From Paenibacillus sp. OVF10 (GTDB lineage Bacteria; Bacillota; Bacilli; Paenibacillales; Paenibacillaceae), in contig CP094668.1 of the NCBI GenBank assembly GCA_022836915.1, positions 5,580,001 to 5,644,000 on the forward strand: a DNA stretch of 64,000 nt, read 5' to 3'. The notes below the pieces were generated by a model. It was not told the origin of the DNA. It did no database searches and saw only the letters and a program-made list of their open reading frames with translations. Numbering within the stretch: position 1 is the first letter of the stretch; the number at the start of each line of letters is the position of its first letter. A program made the position numbers and the translations under genes. This document shows, one piece after another, positions 17,580 to 26,579 of this stretch.

Positions 17580-17611
17580 AAAAAAGCCCCGTCCCTGGAA
17601 AGGGACGAGGC
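17580..17611 (-). terminator. T-box-controlled terminator of the ileS leader
   Basis: Stem GCCTCGTCCC / GGGACGGGGC around TTTCCA (17586-17611), followed by a T run on the minus strand. It lies directly after the T-box core sequence. Confidence 0.9.
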
Positions 17612-17900
17612 TATACTCGCGTTACCACCCTAATTCTGTTCATCACAAACCACATCCAGGCAAGCCTAGGTATGCTCTGTCATCAACAGCGCTTATGCCC
17701 CGCTATACTACCGCAGGGTGCCGTTATAACGTACGGCTTACGGTTCGGCTTACACACGGCAATCACAATCACCGCTTCAGCGTCACTTCTCCGGGGAGAT
17801 ATTCGGCTATAACTCATCCATTGGTTTGCACCAACCACCAACTCTCTGAGGGATGAGATCATAACGTACTGAACCCGTCATGGAATCACTATTCATTATG
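17580..17900 (-). ncRNA. T-box riboswitch, isoleucine type
   Basis: On the minus strand the core T-box AGGGTGGTAACGCGAG is at 17616-17631, followed by the terminator. Upstream there are about 250 bases of structured leader. A candidate isoleucine specifier ATC is at 17798-17800 in the context GAATATCTCC. Uncharged tRNA-Ile would pair with the specifier and the T-box and favour read-through into ileS. The specifier assignment is inference; the T-box core and terminator are plainly visible. Confidence 0.9.
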
Positions 17901-17906
17901 AATATA

Positions 17907-17935
17907 GTTATAGCCTCTTTGCAGACAAAAGTCAA
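17907..17935 (-). promoter_or_regulatory. SigA-type promoter of the ileS T-box leader
   Basis: TTGACT (17930-17935), 17-base spacer, TATAAC (17907-17912) on the minus strand, immediately upstream of the T-box. Confidence 0.82.
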
Positions 17936-17947
17936 CCAGGCGACAGA

Positions 17948-18457
17948 CTAATAAATTTCTTTCATCTCCCGCTCACGGTCACGCACTTCCTGCTCCCGGC
18001 TCTCCAGCACTTCCCAACCATCCTGAGTCAACAGTTCAAGCTGCGCTTCAACAAGCGTGCGGAAACGGGCACGATAAATCGATGCCTGCTTTTTCAGTTC
18101 TTCCACTTCCAAAGCAATTTTACGCGATTTTCCCAGCGATTCATTCACGATCCGGTCTGCATTCTTCTCTGCTTCCTTCACGATCAACTGCGCTTCTTTC
18201 TTCGCATTGTTCTTCACATCATCAGCAGCTTCCTGTGCAATGATGATCGTTTTGCTAAGTGTCTCTTCAATCGTGGCAAAATGATCCAGCTTTTCCTGAA
18301 CGGACAGCAACTGATTGCTCAGCTCTTTGTTCTCGCGAATGACGCCTTCGTAATCTTTGATGACTTGATCCAGGAATTCATTGACTTCATCCTCGTCATA
18401 CCCGCGCAAACGTCGGGAAAATTCCTTGTTGTGTATGTCCAGCGGCGTTAATGGCAT
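17948..18457 (-). CDS. divIVA: Septum/pole-site protein DivIVA
   Basis: 169-residue coiled-coil protein that binds curved membrane at division sites and poles. The N-terminal lipid-binding signature PLTPLDIHNKEFSRRLRGYDEDEVNEFLD is split here only for reading: PLTPLDIHNKEF, then RRLRGYDEDEV. The rest is a long coiled coil. ATG 18457 is preferred over an in-frame GTG 9 bases upstream because AGGAGGTG lies about 6 bases before it. It follows ylmH and precedes ileS, as in B. subtilis. Confidence 0.94.
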   Translation of the reverse strand: MPLTPLDIHNKEFSRRLRGYDEDEVNEFLDQVIKDYEGVIRENKELSNQLLSVQEKLDHFATIEETLSKTIIIAQEAADDVKNNAKKEAQLIVKEAEKNADRIVNESLGKSRKIALEVEELKKQASIYRARFRTLVEAQLELLTQDGWEVLESREQEVRDREREMKEIY

Positions 18458-18717
18458 GCTGTCCACCTCCTGTTAAAGTTCCTTCCCGTCCAGAGAAGGT
18501 TTGCAGCATATGGGTACCACCCAAGGGGCCGTATCGTTGATGCCTAACCTTGGCAACGTATACGGAATGCAGGATCAGAATTGCATCCTCCAACGTTCAT
18601 GTAAAGCTTTGACTTAATGTATATCGGATACACCGCGTATTTTCTACACCTTTATGATAAACATTTCGACAAGAAAGCGGATTTTCCTGCAACAGACTCA
18701 GGCAAATTTGCCGATTT
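18458..18717 (-). other. Structured leader upstream of divIVA
   Basis: About 260 bases between ylmH and divIVA. On the minus strand it holds a hairpin with arms CCGTATACGTTG / CAACGATACGG (18527-18563), then GGGTGGTACC, which resembles the T-box core. No GCG and no terminator follow, so I do not call a T-box. Confidence 0.4.
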
Positions 18718-19479
18718 TCACTCGGCAACGTCCTTTTTGGTCATCCCATCCTGTTCCATAACCTTGAAACGGCCAAATCCCTGAATGGATACGACATCAC
18801 CCGCTTTTAGTGATTTGGAAGGATCTTCCTCAACTTTCCAGTTCACACGGCAGCGACCAGCTTTGATCGGCACCAGCACTTTACTGCGACTAAGCCGATA
18901 CACATCTGCGCAGATTCCATCCAAACGAAGAGAAGCGACCGTAATGTCCATCGTCTCCAGCTTACTCTCTGACCATCGCATCTGATCCAAAGGAAGTAAC
19001 TCTGTGAACACATGTAACCGATGCACCTGATTCAGTTGAAGCGATAAAAAAGCGCCGGTTTCCGCCGCCACCACTGTATGGCAACCGTCCTCCAGCACTT
19101 GGATATCCCCGATCTTTCCACGTTTCATCCCAAGCCCGAGCAGGGAACCCATATAGTCCCCATGCTCCAGCTCCGAGATTTTCTGATCATCAGACGTGAT
19201 ACTGAGCACCTGCATACCCATATCCTCATCATCCAGATACATATAATCAGGTGCAACCAGCGCACGCTTGCGTTCAGCAGCCTCGTAACCACCATCCAGA
19301 CGAATCTGAACATCGTTACGGCGATTGGCAAGAGTCTGTAAGATAAAAACCTGTCTTGGATCAAGGAAGTCAGTTAGCTTCATATCATGATACTTACCTG
19401 CCCGCTCAACCCAATCCGAAGCCTTATCTACAAAATCCCGCTCATCATGGCTAAAATGTTCGTAAATTTCACCGCTCAT
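18718..19479 (-). CDS. ylmH: YlmH, S4-domain RNA-binding protein
   Basis: 253 residues. It has an N-terminal YlmH-specific region and a C-terminal S4 RNA-binding domain (about 180-240) with the pattern RLDGICADVYRLSRSK and later GDVVSIQGFGRF. Members of this family bind stalled large ribosomal subunits or tRNA; its cluster position beside divIVA, ylmG and sepF is conserved. ATG 19479 follows AGGGTGATATAG. There is a 15-base gap to the end of ylmG. Complete, no anomaly. Confidence 0.92.
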   Translation of the reverse strand: MSGEIYEHFSHDERDFVDKASDWVERAGKYHDMKLTDFLDPRQVFILQTLANRRNDVQIRLDGGYEAAERKRALVAPDYMYLDDEDMGMQVLSITSDDQKISELEHGDYMGSLLGLGMKRGKIGDIQVLEDGCHTVVAAETGAFLSLQLNQVHRLHVFTELLPLDQMRWSESKLETMDITVASLRLDGICADVYRLSRSKVLVPIKAGRCRVNWKVEEDPSKSLKAGDVVSIQGFGRFKVMEQDGMTKKDVAE

Positions 19480-19494
19480 CTATATCACCCTACC

Positions 19495-19763
19495 CTAATA
19501 TACAAAATACCGAAGTATGGAGATCAGCCCATTAAGCGCGAGTTGCAGAACGATTAGCGCCACAATCGGGGAAATATCCAGCACACCGAACAAAGGGGGA
19601 TAAATCGACGGAATGGTCTTAGATATGGCTCCACTAATTTGCCCAGCCATTCACCGATGAAGCTTTCCCGCGCATTGGGAAGCCAAGACATCAATATGTA
19701 GACAATGACCATGTAAAAGTAAATCTGGTATAACGTGTACAACACGCTTTCAATCTGATACAA
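19495..19763 (-). CDS. ylmG: YggT family membrane protein YlmG, frame break
   Basis: About 89 residues with two hydrophobic segments and the family motif between them, VEPYLRPFRRFIPP. TTG 19763 follows a GGTGAG site. The GGGGG run at 19595-19599 lacks one base as written; with it, the second half reads LFGVLDISPIVALIVLQLA and ends at 19495. YggT proteins accompany sepF in many Firmicutes and Cyanobacteria and affect division or nucleoid arrangement, but the mechanism is unknown. Confidence 0.85.
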
Positions 19764-19770
19764 AAGTGGC

Positions 19771-20238
19771 TCACCTCATTCTGTTATAATCTTGCTCGCT
19801 GTCAGCCAGTATTTCCGTAATTGAGCCCTGAATTTCAACCGTATCTGGCGTACAGAGAAAAATGTTTCCGCCGATTTTGGAAATACCGCCACCCAATGCA
19901 TATACCGTGCCACTCAAAAAATCAATAACGCGCAGCGCTTGGTCCTGGCGAATTCGTTGCAAGTTCACCACAACGGTACGATGCGAACGCAGATGGTCGG
20001 CAATTTCCTGAGCCTCGTCATAAGAACGCGGTTCATACAGGACAACTTTAACATTTTTCTGGGAATGAATGCTCACCACATTATTCCCCCTTTGGTTTCT
20101 ACGTTTATCGAGACTGGAGGTTTCAGCTTCCTGATGTTCAGCCTCATTTTCCTCCTGCGCAGCCATTCGTTCACGTTCCACAATCTCTTCCTCTTCCTGA
20201 AGTCCGAGGAAATTCATAAATTTATTCATTACGCCCAT
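19771..20238 (-). CDS. sepF: Cell division protein SepF
   Basis: 155 residues. An amphipathic N-terminal membrane anchor (MNKFMNFLGL), an acidic linker, and the C-terminal SepF domain (about 60-150) with VNLQRIRQDQALRVIDFLSG and GGGISKIGGNIFLCTP. It bundles FtsZ filaments and anchors them to the membrane. ATG 20238 follows GAGGAGGG. It overlaps the yggS stop by 10 bases, indicating an operon pgeF-yggS-sepF-ylmG-ylmH. Confidence 0.95.
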   Translation of the reverse strand: MGVMNKFMNFLGLQEEEEIVERERMAAQEENEAEHQEAETSSLDKRRNQRGNNVVSIHSQKNVKVVLYEPRSYDEAQEIADHLRSHRTVVVNLQRIRQDQALRVIDFLSGTVYALGGGISKIGGNIFLCTPDTVEIQGSITEILADSEQDYNRMR

Positions 20239-20927
20239 CGTGAACCCTCCTCTTTTCCTACGAGAATCGATCCTAGCCGTACCCAGGTTGCACCTTCTTC
20301 AATGGCCACTTCAAAATCATTGGACATCCCCATTGACAGCTCAGTCAGTGGCTCTGCTGTAAGGGCTTGTCCATTCAATTGATCTCTCAGCTCACGCAAG
20401 CCACGAAATACGGGACGCGTCAGCTCCGGATCTTCCTCATGAGGTGCCATGGTCATCAGGCCAACGACCTTGAGATTGTTGAACGAACGAATATCACGCA
20501 AAAAGAACTTGCCTGTTCAGGCTGTAATCCATACTTGCTCTCTTCACCCGAAATATTCACCTGCAAAAACGTTTCCACTTGGATGCCAAGTGAAGCGGCT
20601 TTTATCCAACTCCTTCGCCAATGACAAACGATCCAGTGAATGTATGTAACGAAACTTGCCAATCACGTCTTTCACCTTATTTGTCTGCAAATGACCGATA
20701 AAGTGCCAGGTACCCTGTTGACCAAAAGCTTCCCATTTGGCCTGTGCATCCTGCCACCGGTTTTCTCCAATATGCTCAAGACCATGATCCAGCACCGATC
20801 CCGTTGTTTCAAGTGAGACATATTTCGTGACCGCAATCACATTCACATCATCACGATGACGGTTACTGCGCCGACATGCGTCTTCGATCTTCTGATTTAC
20901 CTGTTGAATACGCTCCTCCAATGACAC
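20229..20927 (-). CDS. ylmE: YggS/YlmE pyridoxal-phosphate homeostasis protein, two frame breaks
   Basis: PLP-binding alanine-racemase-like fold protein of the YggS family. The PLP-lysine motif VIAVTKYVS is near residue 33, then HIGENRWQDA, HFIGHLQTNK, QVNISGEESKYG, LMTMAP and LSMGMSNDFEVAI follow in the expected order. As written there is one extra base in the T run 20600-20603 and one missing in the A run 20500-20504; the two cancel and the protein ends in the original frame. Corrected length is about 232 residues. Overlaps sepF by 10 bases. Confidence 0.9.
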
Positions 20928-20933
20928 AGAGGG

Positions 20934-21833
20934 TCACCTCTCTTCCAGCCCAATCCAGCTCGCCATCCGCCCTGTAACACCATTTTCCTTCCGATAGGAG
21001 AAAAATAGTTCGGGATGACAACTTGTACACCATGTTGTACATTCGATATGATCCGGCATTATTCCTGCTTTCATCATAATGTGTCGATTACATTCTTTCA
21101 AGTTTAACATCGTTTTACCGTTATTCACGGCTCGATATGCTTGTTTAGAAGCAGAATCCTTGTATTCATCATTAACCGGGGAATCATCAAACCAAACCCG
21201 TACATGCTGCATGACCGCCTCATCCACTTCATAACAGCAATCCCCAATCGAGGGACCGATTGCAGCCCGGATGTCCTGCCTGCGGCTGCCATACTCCCGT
21301 TCCATCGTCTCCACCATGGATACAGCGATACCCGCAACTGTACCTTTCCAGCCGGCATGAGCAAGACCTACCGCTTGCTGCACTGGGTCATAGAAATAAA
21401 GCGGAACACAGTCTGCGTAGAAAGAAGTCAGCAGCACACCAGGCACATTCGTGACCAATCCATCCGTATCCTGCAACGCAGATTGACGATCAAATAATCC
21501 TCTGCTCCGATCTTCAGCGGTAATTACAGCTACATGTTTGCCATGCACCTGCTCTCCACAGGTCCATGCTTCTGCTGCAAAGCCAAGCTTCTCGGTTACA
21601 AGTCTGCGGTTGTTAAGTACAACTTCAGGGTCATCCCCCACATGATAAGCACAATTGAGCGTGGCATACGGAGCTTTTCCGACTCCACCATGCCTCGTCG
21701 TAAAACCGACTGACAACTGTTCAAATTGCTGTGTCCAGGGCTCAACATATAATAATAACGGATCAGGACTGAAATCTGAATTTGGGTTCTTGGTCCGTTC
21801 AAGTAATTCCTTATCCAATACAAAGGGTTCCAT
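20934..21833 (-). CDS. pgeF: Peptidoglycan editing factor PgeF (YlmD, laccase domain)
   Basis: 299 residues of the multicopper-oxidase-like DUF152 fold. Conserved metal or active-site motifs are seen: GFTTRHGGVG (about 44), GEQVHG (about 93), YADCVPL (about 140), GLAHAGWKGT (about 155) and GPSIGDCCYEV (about 193). Known family members hydrolyse wrongly incorporated L-Ser from UDP-MurNAc peptides or act as purine nucleoside enzymes. It is first in the operon with yggS and sepF, with a 6-base gap to yggS. Confidence 0.92.
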   Translation of the reverse strand: MEPFVLDKELLERTKNPNSDFSPDPLLLYVEPWTQQFEQLSVGFTTRHGGVGKAPYATLNCAYHVGDDPEVVLNNRRLVTEKLGFAAEAWTCGEQVHGKHVAVITAEDRSRGLFDRQSALQDTDGLVTNVPGVLLTSFYADCVPLYFYDPVQQAVGLAHAGWKGTVAGIAVSMVETMEREYGSRRQDIRAAIGPSIGDCCYEVDEAVMQHVRVWFDDSPVNDEYKDSASKQAYRAVNNGKTMLNLKECNRHIMMKAGIMPDHIECTTWCTSCHPELFFSYRKENGVTGRMASWIGLEER

Positions 21834-21884
21834 TATCTCACCTCACCACTTCCAGTGTACCAAATGAGCCACATTCTGTCTCAT

Positions 21885-22275
21885 TTATATCGTTCGACGC
21901 TGATTACGGTCTGATCGTTCAATGCGTTCCACACGCTCTGTCCGGTTATGCTGCTGTTCATCATACAGGCGCGCTTCGCGATCACGCTCGTCATACGTAT
22001 TTTCCTTCACCTCATCCATCTTTACCAGGATCACATCTGAACCAATCTTCACAATGTTTCTCCAGGGAATCACCAGATCCGTTCCCCCCAAAAAGACCCA
22101 TAAAACGGCTGTACCCTGGGACTACAATCGCTTCAATTCGTCCCTGCTTCAAATCCAGCTCCAAATCACTGATCTGACCGAGGCGTTTACCATCTGTAAT
22201 GTTAATGACATCCTTTGTCTGAAAGTCCGAGATTTTCATGCCTCGTGCCGCTACTTCGCTCGTATTTACTTTCAT
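21885..22275 (-). CDS. ylmC: YlmC/YmxH sporulation-linked PRC-barrel protein, frame break
   Basis: PRC-barrel protein of the YlmC/YmxH family. The N-terminal part contains MKISDFQTKDVINITDGKRLG, read here as MKISDFQTKDV and ITDGKRLG. After a frame break at the C run 22084-22089 (one base too many) comes TDLVIPWRNIVKIGSDVILV, then a charged tail. The corrected length is about 129 residues, longer than the usual 80-90 because of the basic/acidic tail. It lies between sigG and pgeF as in B. subtilis. Function unknown. Confidence 0.82.
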
Positions 22276-22388
22276 TCATTCCCGCCCCTGTTATTACTCT
22301 TCTGCCCGTTCCTCACGCTTCTATACAATATATGTTTCAGGGGCGAAAAATGTCCTGTTTTTCATTGAATGTGGAAACGGCTTAACAC

Positions 22389-22429
22389 AAAAAGACGACC
22401 AACGGTATACACTGCCCCGATTGATCGTC
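22389..22429 (-). terminator. Terminator of sigG
   Basis: Arms GACGATCAA / TTGGTCGTC plus CGG / CCG (22394-22405 with 22417-22429), followed by TTTTTG on the minus strand. Confidence 0.8.
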
Positions 22430-22448
22430 CTTCTGCCCTTGCATCGTG

Positions 22449-23230
22449 TTACGACTTCACATGTTTCTGCATCTGTTGTATCGCTGATTTCTCCAGTCGT
22501 GATACCTGAGCCTGGGAAATGCCAATTTCATCAGCCACTTCCATCTGGGTTTTCCCTTCGAAAAACCGCATCGACAAAATCATTTTTTCCCGCTGACCAA
22601 GACGATGCATCGCTTCACGCAGTGCAATTTCCTCGATCCACGAGACATCCTTGTTTCTGTCATCACTGATCTGATCCATGACATAGATCGGATCTCCACC
22701 ATCATGATAAATCGGTTCGAAGAGCGAGACCGGGTCCTGAATGGCGTCCAATGCAAAAACAACATCTTCCTTCGGCACATTCAGTACTTCCGCAATTTCG
22801 AATATCGTCGGTTCCCGGGAGTTTTTATTCGTCAGGCTGTCACGGACCTGAAGTGCTTTGTAAGCAATGTCCCTCAAGGAGCGAGATACCCGAATTGGGT
22901 TATTATCACGCAGGTATCGACGGATTTCACCGATAATCATCGGCACCGCGTAGGTTGAAAATTTGACATTCTGGGATAAATCAAAATTATCAATGGCTTT
23001 CATCAGGCCGATGCAACCAACCTGGAACAGATCATCGACAAACTCCCCCGATTGTTAAAACGCTGAATGACACTGAGTACCAGACGCAGGTTGCCATTCA
23101 CTAATTTCTCTCTTGCTGAGCGATCATGGTGTTGCTGAAGGGAATGAAACAATTCCCGCATTTCAGTGTTGGTGAGGACAGGCAATTTTGCGGTGTCCAC
23201 GCCACAAATCTCGACTTTGTTTCGGGTCAT
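22449..23230 (-). CDS. sigG: Forespore sigma factor SigG, frame break
   Basis: Late forespore-specific sigma factor of about 260 residues. The N-terminal anti-SpoIIAB/CsfB region has NKVEICGVDTAKLPVL. Region 2 spans the break (LRLVLSVIQRFNNRGE, then FDLSQNVKFSTYAVPMIIGE), and region 4 ends with GISQAQVSRLEKSA. The CCCCC run at 23045-23049 lacks one base as written. ATG 23230 follows TTGGGAGGT. It lies just downstream of sigE and has its own SigF-like promoter. Confidence 0.95.
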
Positions 23231-23264
23231 CGTGATTTACCTCCCAAGGAGAAACATTAATGTA

Positions 23265-23293
23265 CATTATCTCCGGGGCAGGCTTTTTTATTC
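23265..23293 (-). promoter_or_regulatory. SigF/SigG-like promoter of sigG
   Basis: On the minus strand GGAGATAATG (23265-23274) matches the SigF -10 consensus GGNRANAMTR at every position. GAATA (23289-23293) lies 14 bases upstream as a possible -35, slightly too close. SigF control of sigG is known in B. subtilis. Confidence 0.5.
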
Positions 23294-23341
23294 GTACTTG
23301 GCACCCTTGCCAGTAATACCCATTCTGACCAAAGATGTATT

Positions 23342-24063
23342 TCAGACCATTTTATTGAACTCCTTGCGGAGTCTTTTAATGATTCTTTTTTCGAGTCGAG
23401 AGATGTAGGATTGGGAGATTCCGAGGAGATCCGCTACATCTTTTTGAGTCTTTTCTTCCCCATCCGTCAGGCCAAAACGAAGCTCCATAATCATTCGCTC
23501 GCGCTCCGTTAATTTTTCCAGTGCCTTGTGCAAAAGTTTCCGGTCTACCTGCTCTTCAATATTCCGATAGATTGTATCGTTTTCAGTACCCAATACATCG
23601 GATAATAATAGTTCATTTCCATCCCAATCAATGTTGAGCGGTTCATCAAAAGAAACTTCAGTTCGGATCTTACTATTACGTCTCAGGTACATCAAAATTT
23701 CATTTTCGATACAACGTGAAGCATAGGTTGCCAGTTTGATTTTCTTTTCCGGGTCAAATGTATTAACTGCCTTAATCAATCCGATGGCTCCAATGGAGAC
23801 CAAATCCTCAATATTGATTCCAGTGTTTTCAAATTTGCGTGCGATGTACACCACCAGACGCAGATTGCGCTCAATAAGCATCGCGCGAATGGCCGAGTCT
23901 CCCGAGGATAATTTTTGCAGTAAAAATTCTTCTTCTTCCCTTGTCAATGGCGGCGGAAGTGCCTCACTTCCCCAATATAATAGATCTCTTCGCTTTTGAG
24001 TCCCAATAAAAATAACAGACGGTAGTATTGCAGCTGCGCCACCAGTTTCCATTTCACAAGCAT
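23342..24063 (-). CDS. sigE: Mother-cell sigma factor SigE precursor, frame break
   Basis: Pro-SigE of about 240 residues. The first 27 or so residues (MLVKWKLVAQLQYY...) form the membrane-associated pro-sequence removed by SpoIIGA. After SEALPPPLTREEEE come region 2 (NLRLVVYIARKFENTGIN) and region 4 (GISQSYISRLEKRIIKRL). ATG 24063 follows AGGAGGAACGTAC. CCCC at 23970-23973 lacks one base, which puts the pro-sequence out of frame with the rest as written. It follows spoIIGA by 11 bases. Confidence 0.95.
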
Positions 24064-24074
24064 GTACGTTCCTC

Positions 24075-25055
24075 CTATACCACATTCAGCGGCTTTTCTG
24101 TTGCTCCCGCAGAGAGAGCCGTAGACTGCGCAGAAGCAGCGTCTTGCACAAGTTCAGGATGAATCACGGCCTGGTATTTCCCATCCGACGACAAAACACC
24201 TCCATCCAGCCCAATGAGTACTCTTGTCGTCTCATAACATGTTTCCTCCATCGTCACCTTCACCCGGTCCGGCTTCATGGCCAACATAAACGCAGTCCCT
24301 TTGTTAATGCCCCGATAAGGCACTAGCCGCAGTCGATCCTGCCACTGAAAACTTTCCTGATCAAGCTCGAGAATAAGGTTGTCCGGCGCCTCGTCCTTGA
24401 GTCTACCCTTCCATGAAGCAGGTAACATGTCTTGCCATAACGAAACCTCCATCACCATGACCGGCATGCGCGATAAGGGATCTGTAAGTTGATTGCCCGT
24501 ATCCAGAAGGCCTGTACAAGAAATGACTACCTCATCGATGCAGACCTCAACTTTGCCCAAATAGGTCGTCATGCGATCCGTTTTCCGTTTTGAACTCTGC
24601 ACAGCTTTGAATAAAAACAGGACAGCAAAAAATACGATAAACGTGAACCAGAAAGCAATTTTCAGATCAAATGACATACCGCCAGAAGCCGTGAACCAAA
24701 TGCCGTTAAACAACTCACCGGAGCTCTGAAGCATGTAATGCACACCCAGAATACCTCCGGCAGCGACAAAATTAATCACATAGAAGGTACCGAGCGTCCT
24801 CGCAAAAGCCTGCAGACCTTTAAAACCAAAAGCAATCGTAAGCATGACCAGCGAGAACCCACACTTGATCAAAAAGGTGAACATAAAATCAAACTCCGGT
24901 ACAAACATCATGACCACGTATAATGCACCCACAATGGCTGACAGCAACCATCGCCACCAAACCAGCTTTGTCTTGCGCATCCAGGCGGTCATTCCGATGA
25001 GTGCACCGTCAATACACAGGTTTGTCAAAAAAATTAAATCCACATAAACAACCAA
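24075..25055 (-). CDS. spoIIGA: Sigma-E processing peptidase SpoIIGA
   Basis: Membrane aspartic protease that cleaves pro-SigE. About 326 residues: five N-terminal membrane helices (about 1-150) and a cytoplasmic protease domain with the catalytic LLDTGNQL motif (near 183) and a later LVPYRGINKG. TTG 25055 is preferred since AGGTGA lies 5 bases before it; the GTG at 25064 would sit within that site. It is directly upstream of sigE, and downstream of ftsZ as in B. subtilis. Confidence 0.93.
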   Translation of the reverse strand: MVVYVDLIFLTNLCIDGALIGMTAWMRKTKLVWWRWLLSAIVGALYVVMMFVPEFDFMFTFLIKCGFSLVMLTIAFGFKGLQAFARTLGTFYVINFVAAGGILGVHYMLQSSGELFNGIWFTASGGMSFDLKIAFWFTFIVFFAVLFLFKAVQSSKRKTDRMTTYLGKVEVCIDEVVISCTGLLDTGNQLTDPLSRMPVMVMEVSLWQDMLPASWKGRLKDEAPDNLILELDQESFQWQDRLRLVPYRGINKGTAFMLAMKPDRVKVTMEETCYETTRVLIGLDGGVLSSDGKYQAVIHPELVQDAASAQSTALSAGATEKPLNVV

Positions 25056-25129
25056 AGTCTTCACCTGCCTGCGCGCAACATATCGAAATACCGGTACCCG
25101 ATATCCTGATATTCATGAGCATATTCACA

Positions 25130-25195
25130 AGTATACGGAGCCCCTGTTCAAAGTCTGTCTAATCATGGGGGTGTGGTTCCAACTTTTTTGTCGGA
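25130..25195 (-). promoter_or_regulatory. Candidate spoIIG promoter with long spacer and Spo0A-like box
   Basis: On the minus strand TATACT (25130-25135) and TTAGAC (25157-25162) are 21 bases apart. TGTCGGA on the plus strand (25189-25195) differs by one base from the Spo0A box TGTCGAA. B. subtilis spoIIG also has an abnormally long (22-base) spacer and upstream 0A boxes. This is inference by analogy. Confidence 0.4.
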
Positions 25196-25258
25196 ATTGC
25201 TCAGGCCCTTTGTTCAGAATTTGTTCATTGCTGTATGCTATGATATCTAAATAAACAG

Positions 25259-25292
25259 AAAAAACCGGTCGCTCCATAAGGAGTACCGGGTT
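25259..25292 (-). terminator. Terminator of ftsZ
   Basis: Arms CCGGTACTCC / GGAGCGACCGG (25265-25289, one mismatch) around TTAT, followed by TTTTTT on the minus strand. Confidence 0.82.
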
Positions 25293-25313
25293 TCCAATAA
25301 ATTGATTTGCGTA

Positions 25314-26429
25314 TTAATCGTTGTTGTTATTGCGTGAACGATTGCGTAAAAATGTCGGAATGTCCAGCTGATCATTGCTCGGCTGATTTCCGAAAGGACG
25401 CAGGTTCGGCGAACGCGTATCCGTCGTCTCCGCTGTTGCTGGAGCTGGCTTACGTCCTGGTGGTGGTGGAGCAGGTTTATCTTCAAAACCAGTTGCAATA
25501 ACTGTAACCTTAATCTCCTCTTTCAGGTCTTCGTCAATGATGGCACCAAAGATCATGTTTACTTCCGGGTCGGAAGCAGACGTTACGATCTCTGCCGCTT
25601 CGTTCACTTCATACAGAGACAGATTAATGCCACCCGTAATGTTCATGATTACGCCGCGAGCACCTTCAATAGAAGTTTCAAGCAAAGGACTCATAATGGC
25701 TTTCCGTGCTGCTTCTGCCGCACGATTCTCACCTGTTGATTCACCAATCCCCATAAGTGCAGAACCACGTTCATGCATAATCGTTTTGACGTCAGCAAAG
25801 TCAAGGTTGATCAGACCCGGTACAGCGATCAAATCAGAGATACCTTGTACCGCTTGACGAAGTACGTTATCCGCTTGACGGAACGCTTCAAGCATAGGTG
25901 TCTTTTTATCTACGATTTCGAGCAAACGATCATTAGGAATAACGATCAGTGTGTCGACTTTTTCCTTGAGAGCTTCAATACCTTGCTCTGCATGGCTGGA
26001 ACGCTTGCGTCCTTCAAATGTAAATGGGCGAGTTACGACACCCACTGTAAGTGCACCACACTCTTTAGCGATTTCGGCAATAACCGGAGCCGCACCTGTA
26101 CCTGTACCACCGCCCATACCGGCTGTAACAAATACCATGTCTGCACCTTTCAACGTGTTCATGATCAGATCGCGGGACTCTTCCGCTGCTTTTTTACCTA
26201 CATCCGGGTTGGCGCCAGCACCAAGACCACGAGTCAATTTATCACCGATTTGCAATTTATGCTCGGATTTCGCCAGGTGTAACGCCTGCGCATCCGTATT
26301 CACCGTAATAAATTCAACACCTTGTACACCATTTTCAATCATACGGTTGACTGCATTGCTTCCGCCGCCGCCTACACCGATGACTTTAATTTGAGCCAAG
26401 CTCTCCATCTCGAAATCAAATTCCAACAT
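25314..26429 (-). CDS. ftsZ: Cell division GTPase FtsZ
   Basis: 371-residue tubulin homologue that forms the Z ring. The GTP-binding signature GGGTGTG is at 106-112, and the T7 loop NLDFADVKTIM is present. A disordered proline-rich linker ends in the C-terminal peptide LDIPTFLRNRSR, the docking site for FtsA and SepF. ATG 26429 follows GAGGGGAGAT. The longer open frame upstream overlaps the spacer and lacks a site. It follows ftsA by about 150 bases. Confidence 0.97.
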   Translation of the reverse strand: MLEFDFEMESLAQIKVIGVGGGGSNAVNRMIENGVQGVEFITVNTDAQALHLAKSEHKLQIGDKLTRGLGAGANPDVGKKAAEESRDLIMNTLKGADMVFVTAGMGGGTGTGAAPVIAEIAKECGALTVGVVTRPFTFEGRKRSSHAEQGIEALKEKVDTLIVIPNDRLLEIVDKKTPMLEAFRQADNVLRQAVQGISDLIAVPGLINLDFADVKTIMHERGSALMGIGESTGENRAAEAARKAIMSPLLETSIEGARGVIMNITGGINLSLYEVNEAAEIVTSASDPEVNMIFGAIIDEDLKEEIKVTVIATGFEDKPAPPPPGRKPAPATAETTDTRSPNLRPFGNQPSNDQLDIPTFLRNRSRNNNND

Positions 26430-26579
26430 ATTATTCCATCTCCCCTCAATGTGCATGGATGGCCCGTCCAATTTTTGATTTGAACCGAATCAATTTCATA
26501 TATCGACGAACGAAAGCGTTTATTTTAGTACCGGCGCATTCAGACGGCTTACAAGAATGTATGAAATGGATCCAACCTG

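Noticed and set aside
17075..17581. A 168-residue ORF on the minus strand over the ileS leader
   Set aside because: It is composed of the GC-rich repeats and biased toward Arg/Pro/Gly/Ala. It has no ribosome site and overlaps the T-box terminator region. I treat it as a by-product of the tandem repeats.
18396..18593. A 65-residue ORF upstream of and overlapping divIVA
   Set aside because: It starts at a TTG inside a structured leader and ends inside divIVA in another frame, with no similarity that I recognise.
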